DNA of 50,245 nucleotides from Bacteroidia bacterium (GTDB lineage: Bacteria; Bacteroidota; Bacteroidia; Cytophagales; Cyclobacteriaceae), in the NCBI GenBank assembly GCA_030426345.1, contig JAUHYU010000032.1:1-50245 (forward strand), written 5' to 3'. Positions 46,999-50,245 of this stretch are shown piece by piece. Both the position numbers and the translations under genes were made by a program. The stretch's first letter is position 1; each line of letters opens with the position of its first letter. Under the pieces are notes generated by a model. It did not search any database. It was not told where the DNA came from and saw only the letters and a program-made list of their open reading frames with translations.

Positions 46999-48147
46999 TT
47001 CCTTGAGGATACTGAAAATGGAGGATATTTGGGTGCTTCAGGAAACATTATTTTTCTTGCCTCCGATTTAGGGAATCAACTCTGGACAAGTGACGGTACC
47101 GCATCCGGTACAGTAGGAATTGAGTTCGATGGCCAGCCCTTATGGTTTAAGAATGCGATGGGGTTTCAGAAAGGATACCTTCACTATGCAGATGGGATAG
47201 TTTTTTATGGAAACAACTTGAGTACCGGTAGTGAGATGTTTTATAGTGACGGAACCACTGCAGGATCAAGGTTGCTTGCTGATTTAGGCCAAGGTTCCGC
47301 CGGCGCGCCCCAACTTCATATATACGACATTGTCAGCGATACCTTGTTCTTTCGTGCCAATTTTAACCCTGACTATGGCTCTGAGCTCTACGCACTCTCC
47401 TTGAACCCTTGTGGAGGTATTACTTGTCCGGAAGGATATACATGTGTAGGTGGCACTTGCTTTCCTGCAGTTGATTCTTGTGACGGTATAACTTGTCCTG
47501 AAGGCCAGGTTTGCGTTATGGGTGCTTGCTTTGATGTTGTTGATGAAAATGGAAATCAAGTACTTAGTGGCAGCTTGTTCGGTGAACCAGCTAGCGGTGG
47601 CCAAACATCTGATAATGTCTATATTGAAGGAGTGACGATTTATCTTATTGATGAAGCGGAAACTAAGGTGATGGGCCAAACGACCACAGATGCAGAAGGA
47701 AAATTCCTTTTCGAAAACCTTCCGGCAGGAACATTCAAAGTATTTGTAAACTACCCGCCATATCAGATAGATGGAGATGGATTGATCTTGCTAAAACCAA
47801 ATGTGAAATACGCTAATTTGGATATCATTCTTGTGGATGATTTCTACGAATTACGGCTTGCGTATGTCACTGGGCTTGCCGAGGAATTTTTGCAAAAGGA
47901 AACTTTTAAGCTTTACCCCAATCCTTCCCATGGAAAAGTAGTGCTTTCTTCAAAAGAAAATATCGGGAATGTGGACGTACGCATCCGGGACATCACAGGG
48001 AGATTGATTTATCAAAAATATTTGCGTATCTATAAGGGGGAAGATATATTCATCGCAGATCTGGATAAGGAGTCTGCAGGTCTCAAGATCTTTGAGTTCT
48101 ACCAAAAAGGCCAATTAATCCATGAATCAATTATTATATTAGAATAA
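46999..48147 (+). pseudogene. C-terminal part of the same secreted protein, type IX sorting domain
   Basis: 382 codons in the same frame as the preceding part, with no credible start codon of its own (first plausible is TTG at 47029). It continues the repeats (QLWTSDGTASGTVGIEF, EMFYSDGTTAGSRLL), then a cysteine-rich pair of CGGITCPEGYTC / CDGITCPEGQVC units, a Cna-B or SdrD-like beta domain (about LSGSLFGEPASGGQTSDNVYIEGVTIYLIDE to VKYANLDIIL), and a Por secretion sorting domain (FKLYPNPSHGKVVLS to the C-terminus IIILE). Together with the first part this gives a 744-codon gene with one TAG. It is either a nonsense mutation, a readthrough site or a sequencing error. Confidence 0.75.
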
Positions 48148-48182
48148 TCACTAAATATTTTAGAAATAAGAATACAACTGCC

Positions 48183-49139
48183 ATGAGACTATTAAAATTG
48201 ATTTTAACCTTAACAATTACCGCATGCTTGTTTGCGCCAGTCCAAGCTCAGTTCTTGGACAAGCTAAAAAGAAAGCTTGGCAATACGCTGGAAGACCACG
48301 CCGTGGAGCAAGTGAATAAAGGCGTGGACAAGGCGCTGCAAAAGGTTGAGGACAAAATGTGGGACAAAATGTTTGGCGTAAGCAAAAGCACCATGGACAG
48401 TCTGGCTGTAGAAGCGGAAAAGGACCCTGAGGCTTTTCAAAAAGCAATGGAACAATATTCCACTGGTGGTTCGAATATTTCCATCGGGGATGAATATAGT
48501 TTTACCTCAACTGCTGTCTACAAAATGAACACCGCCTCCAATGACAAGAAATCTTCTATGGATTATACCATGATGCTCAACCCAGACAAGCCGTACATGG
48601 CCACCCGGATGGGATCTATGGAAATGGAGGGCAAAAAGAATGACATGGCTAAGAACATGACCATGATTATGGATTTTGAGGCAAATGCTATGGTTATGGT
48701 AATGGAAGATCAGAAAATGGTTAACGTAATGTCCTTGGATAAGATGGGCAACATTCAGGATGCGGATACAGTGTCGAGCAATGCCACCATAAAAAAGACC
48801 GGGAAGACAAAAAAAATCCTCGGGCACACCTGCGATGAATACCTGATCACTTCTGACAATATGGAAGGCAGCCTCTGGATAGCCCCAGATCTCGAATCTT
48901 TTAGCAAAGTGATGTACAAAAATATCGGTGGCAATGCTGCCCTGGCCAATAATCCAAGCCTCAAGGATATGAAAGGGATGATGATGGAAATGGACATGAC
49001 TGTCCAAGATGAAAAAGGCAAAGGATCATCTAAGCTTGAGATGCAAATCGTAAGCTTGGATCAAGCGACCATTAGCTTCATAATGAGCGATTATCAAAAG
49101 CTGAGTTTTGGCGGTATGGGTATGGGCGGAAAAAAATAG
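48183..49139 (+). CDS. Exported DUF4412 protein, methionine-rich
   Basis: 318 residues. A signal peptide (MRLLKLILTLTITACLFAPVQAQ) is followed by an amphipathic helical segment (FLDKLKRKLGNTLEDHAVEQVNKGVDKALQKVEDKMWDKMFG) and a DUF4412 domain that resembles the LolA / outer-membrane carrier fold: SMDYTMMLNPDKPYMATRMGSMEMEG, TKKILGHTCDEYLITSDNMEGSLWIAPDL. Clusters of Met (MKGMMMEMDM, MGMGG) are striking, as in some metal-binding proteins. It has no defined function. It lies 35 bp after the interrupted gene and ends at a good terminator. Confidence 0.85.
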   Translation: MRLLKLILTLTITACLFAPVQAQFLDKLKRKLGNTLEDHAVEQVNKGVDKALQKVEDKMWDKMFGVSKSTMDSLAVEAEKDPEAFQKAMEQYSTGGSNISIGDEYSFTSTAVYKMNTASNDKKSSMDYTMMLNPDKPYMATRMGSMEMEGKKNDMAKNMTMIMDFEANAMVMVMEDQKMVNVMSLDKMGNIQDADTVSSNATIKKTGKTKKILGHTCDEYLITSDNMEGSLWIAPDLESFSKVMYKNIGGNAALANNPSLKDMKGMMMEMDMTVQDEKGKGSSKLEMQIVSLDQATISFIMSDYQKLSFGGMGMGGKK

Positions 49140-49162
49140 CCCCTTGTCGCTTGAAGGTCATG

Positions 49163-49203
49163 AAGCCATCGGCAGGGCAGTTGCCTTCGATGGCTTTTTT
49201 TGT
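49163..49203 (+). terminator. Terminator of the DUF4412 gene
   Basis: AAGCCATCG pairs with CGATGGCTT, and the loop itself can form GGCA / TGCC, then eight T. It begins about 25 bp after the stop at 49139. Confidence 0.9.
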
Positions 49204-49337
49204 GACTAAAAGGCCTGAAAATTCATGATTTTTCCAACCTTCCGGATAAAGGAAATTCATGGAAAAACGAGGCTTTTTTCACATACATTATTCATAAGTC
49301 ATGTATATTTACTGTGAAACAACTCAAAATAAGCATT

Positions 49338-50099
49338 ATGGAATTTCGATACTTTTTTTGCACCATTCTCCTTTGCACAATTTTCGCAGGCCAAATCCGT
49401 GCACAATCCATAGATTTATACGCTTCTACAGACACGGAATCGATAGGTGATATGGCGAGCATTGATATCCGAGTCAATAATTTTTCTGATATTATTTCCT
49501 TTCAAGCCTCCATCAATTGGGATCCTGACTTGATGACTTTTACTGGCGTTACTAATTTTGGAATCGCGGATTTTAATGAAGAAAATTTTGGTGATGCGTC
49601 AATTCATCAAGGTCACCTAAGGTTTGTTTGGGAACCGGAAGATGCAAATGAGCGAACTCTAGCAGACAGCACTATTTTATTCACGGCTAATTTTGAATTG
49701 AAAGTAACAGATCCATCCCCTATTTTGGTAGGCTTCATTGACGAAACCTCAAACCCTGCATTCCCAATTGAATTTGCCAATAGTAATTCGGAAAAGATAA
49801 ACGTAAATACGTTTGACGGGAGTGTCATATATAAACCGAAAGTCACTGGACTGCCAATTGCAAACAACGACATATCCATTTTCCCAAATCCATTTAACGA
49901 AATCATCAATATTTCAAGAGGAAATCAATTTCTTGAATTTGTTAAAATTTATGATTTTGAAGGACATGTGATATTAGAAAAATACAATCTAGAGCAACCG
50001 TTCACGGATATCCATTTAAGTTACTTACCCGATGGAATCTATTTTGTGAGGTTGCGAACTAATGGCAAAATACATGTCAGAAAAATAGTTAAAAACTAA
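49338..50099 (+). CDS. Secreted cohesin-like domain protein with type IX sorting domain
   Basis: 253 residues from the ATG at 49338; a GTG eight codons earlier is less likely. A signal peptide (FRYFFCTILLCTIFAGQIRAQ) is followed by a cohesin-like beta sandwich (SIDLYASTDTESIGDMASIDIRVNNFSDIISFQASINWDPDLMTFTGV, then RFVWEPEDANERTLADSTILFTANFELKV), and a Por sorting domain (ISIFPNPFNEIINISRG to LPDGIYFVRLRTNGKIHVRKIVKN). This type of protein is a surface or extracellular protein, common in Cytophagales. The domain may bind dockerin-like or carbohydrate partners; this is not shown. Confidence 0.88.
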   Translation: MEFRYFFCTILLCTIFAGQIRAQSIDLYASTDTESIGDMASIDIRVNNFSDIISFQASINWDPDLMTFTGVTNFGIADFNEENFGDASIHQGHLRFVWEPEDANERTLADSTILFTANFELKVTDPSPILVGFIDETSNPAFPIEFANSNSEKINVNTFDGSVIYKPKVTGLPIANNDISIFPNPFNEIINISRGNQFLEFVKIYDFEGHVILEKYNLEQPFTDIHLSYLPDGIYFVRLRTNGKIHVRKIVKN

Positions 50100-50245
50100 T
50101 CAAACTAAGGTCGAAAACCTTATCCACCTTCTTTAAGAAAACAATCCATACCCCCCCCATCGAACCCCATTGATAGGGGTATTTGTTTGTATTAAGTCAG
50201 GTGGGTCATGCTTTGTTTGTATTGGCAGTGTTTGGGATGATCATT
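50100..50245. other. Gene-free window end with C8 run
   Basis: No gene begins here within the window. Notable is a run of eight C at 50151-50158 and a 7-bp complementary pair ATACCCC / GGGGTAT (50148-50154, 50176-50182). TTTGTTTGTATT occurs twice, 30 bp apart (50182, 50212). Meaning unknown. Confidence 0.4.

Noticed and set aside
47399-47540. Cysteine-rich CPEG units as a possible toxin or metallothionein
   Set aside because: They are two short EGF-like units inside a larger repeat protein with a sorting domain; no separate gene is supported.
48507-49007. 166-codon His-rich frame opposite the DUF4412 gene
   Set aside because: His-rich because it reads the reverse of ATG-rich codons; the plus strand has a signal peptide and a known domain.

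Overview
The window reads as chromosomal DNA of a Bacteroidota bacterium, most likely a free-living, probably marine member of the Cytophagales. The reasons are: secreted proteins ending in type IX secretion (Por) sorting domains, promoters of the TTTG / TAnnTTTG type, a NrtR-type Nudix regulator beside a xylose operon, GIN-domain (DUF2807), DUF1080 and DUF4412 proteins, an eukaryote-like class Ia NrdB, and ribosomal proteins L21 and S16 with large C-terminal additions. This assignment is inferred from gene content; no rRNA is present. Most of the window is ordinary core genome with little sign of mobile DNA.

Layout. 1-2057: a minus-strand run murI, small lipoprotein, DUF1080 protein, closed by a perfectly palindromic terminator. 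2128-5810: xylBA with a divergent NrtR-type regulator and an operator-like inverted repeat between them. 5919-7250: ffh. 7461-9811: a self-contained module of a six-helix membrane protein, an HTH_34 winged-helix regulator and CreD, with the same 19-bp palindrome in front of the first gene and in front of creD. 9947-13420: GIN-domain protein, tRNA-Ala, NlpC/P60 lipoprotein, asnB. 13701-14480: the longest gene-free stretch. 14481-19710: sulfatase, a 2-oxoacid dehydrogenase E2, cinA and a zinc metallopeptidase. 19771-19954: tRNA-Leu and tRNA-Gly. 20145-25667: M20 dipeptidase, DsbD-like protein, a large conserved unknown and a response regulator. 26095-30988: rpmA, rplU fused to two helix-hairpin-helix repeats, nrdB-nrdA. 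31090-36796: the 2-oxoglutarate dehydrogenase operon sucA-sucB-lpd. 37077-40378: rpsP-rimM-trmD-rplS, then dapF. 40380-45063: unknown protein, valS, PQQ-type sugar dehydrogenase lipoprotein. 45450-50099: secreted and surface proteins, including one large gene cut by an in-frame TAG.

The most striking signal is not a gene. The 9-mer AAATCCATG (or its complement CATGGATTT) occurs at 20 loci in 50 kb, where roughly 0.6 would be expected by chance at about 40% G+C. Many copies extend to a looser consensus AAGCnTCnAAATCCATGA. It is read in all three frames within genes, is enriched between genes, and at three places two copies face each other and form perfect 38-40 bp palindromes that serve as terminators. 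This layout resembles the DNA uptake sequences of Neisseria and Pasteurellaceae. A DNA-uptake-like, HIP1-like or Chi-like role in a Bacteroidota genome is a hypothesis; the enrichment itself is seen directly.
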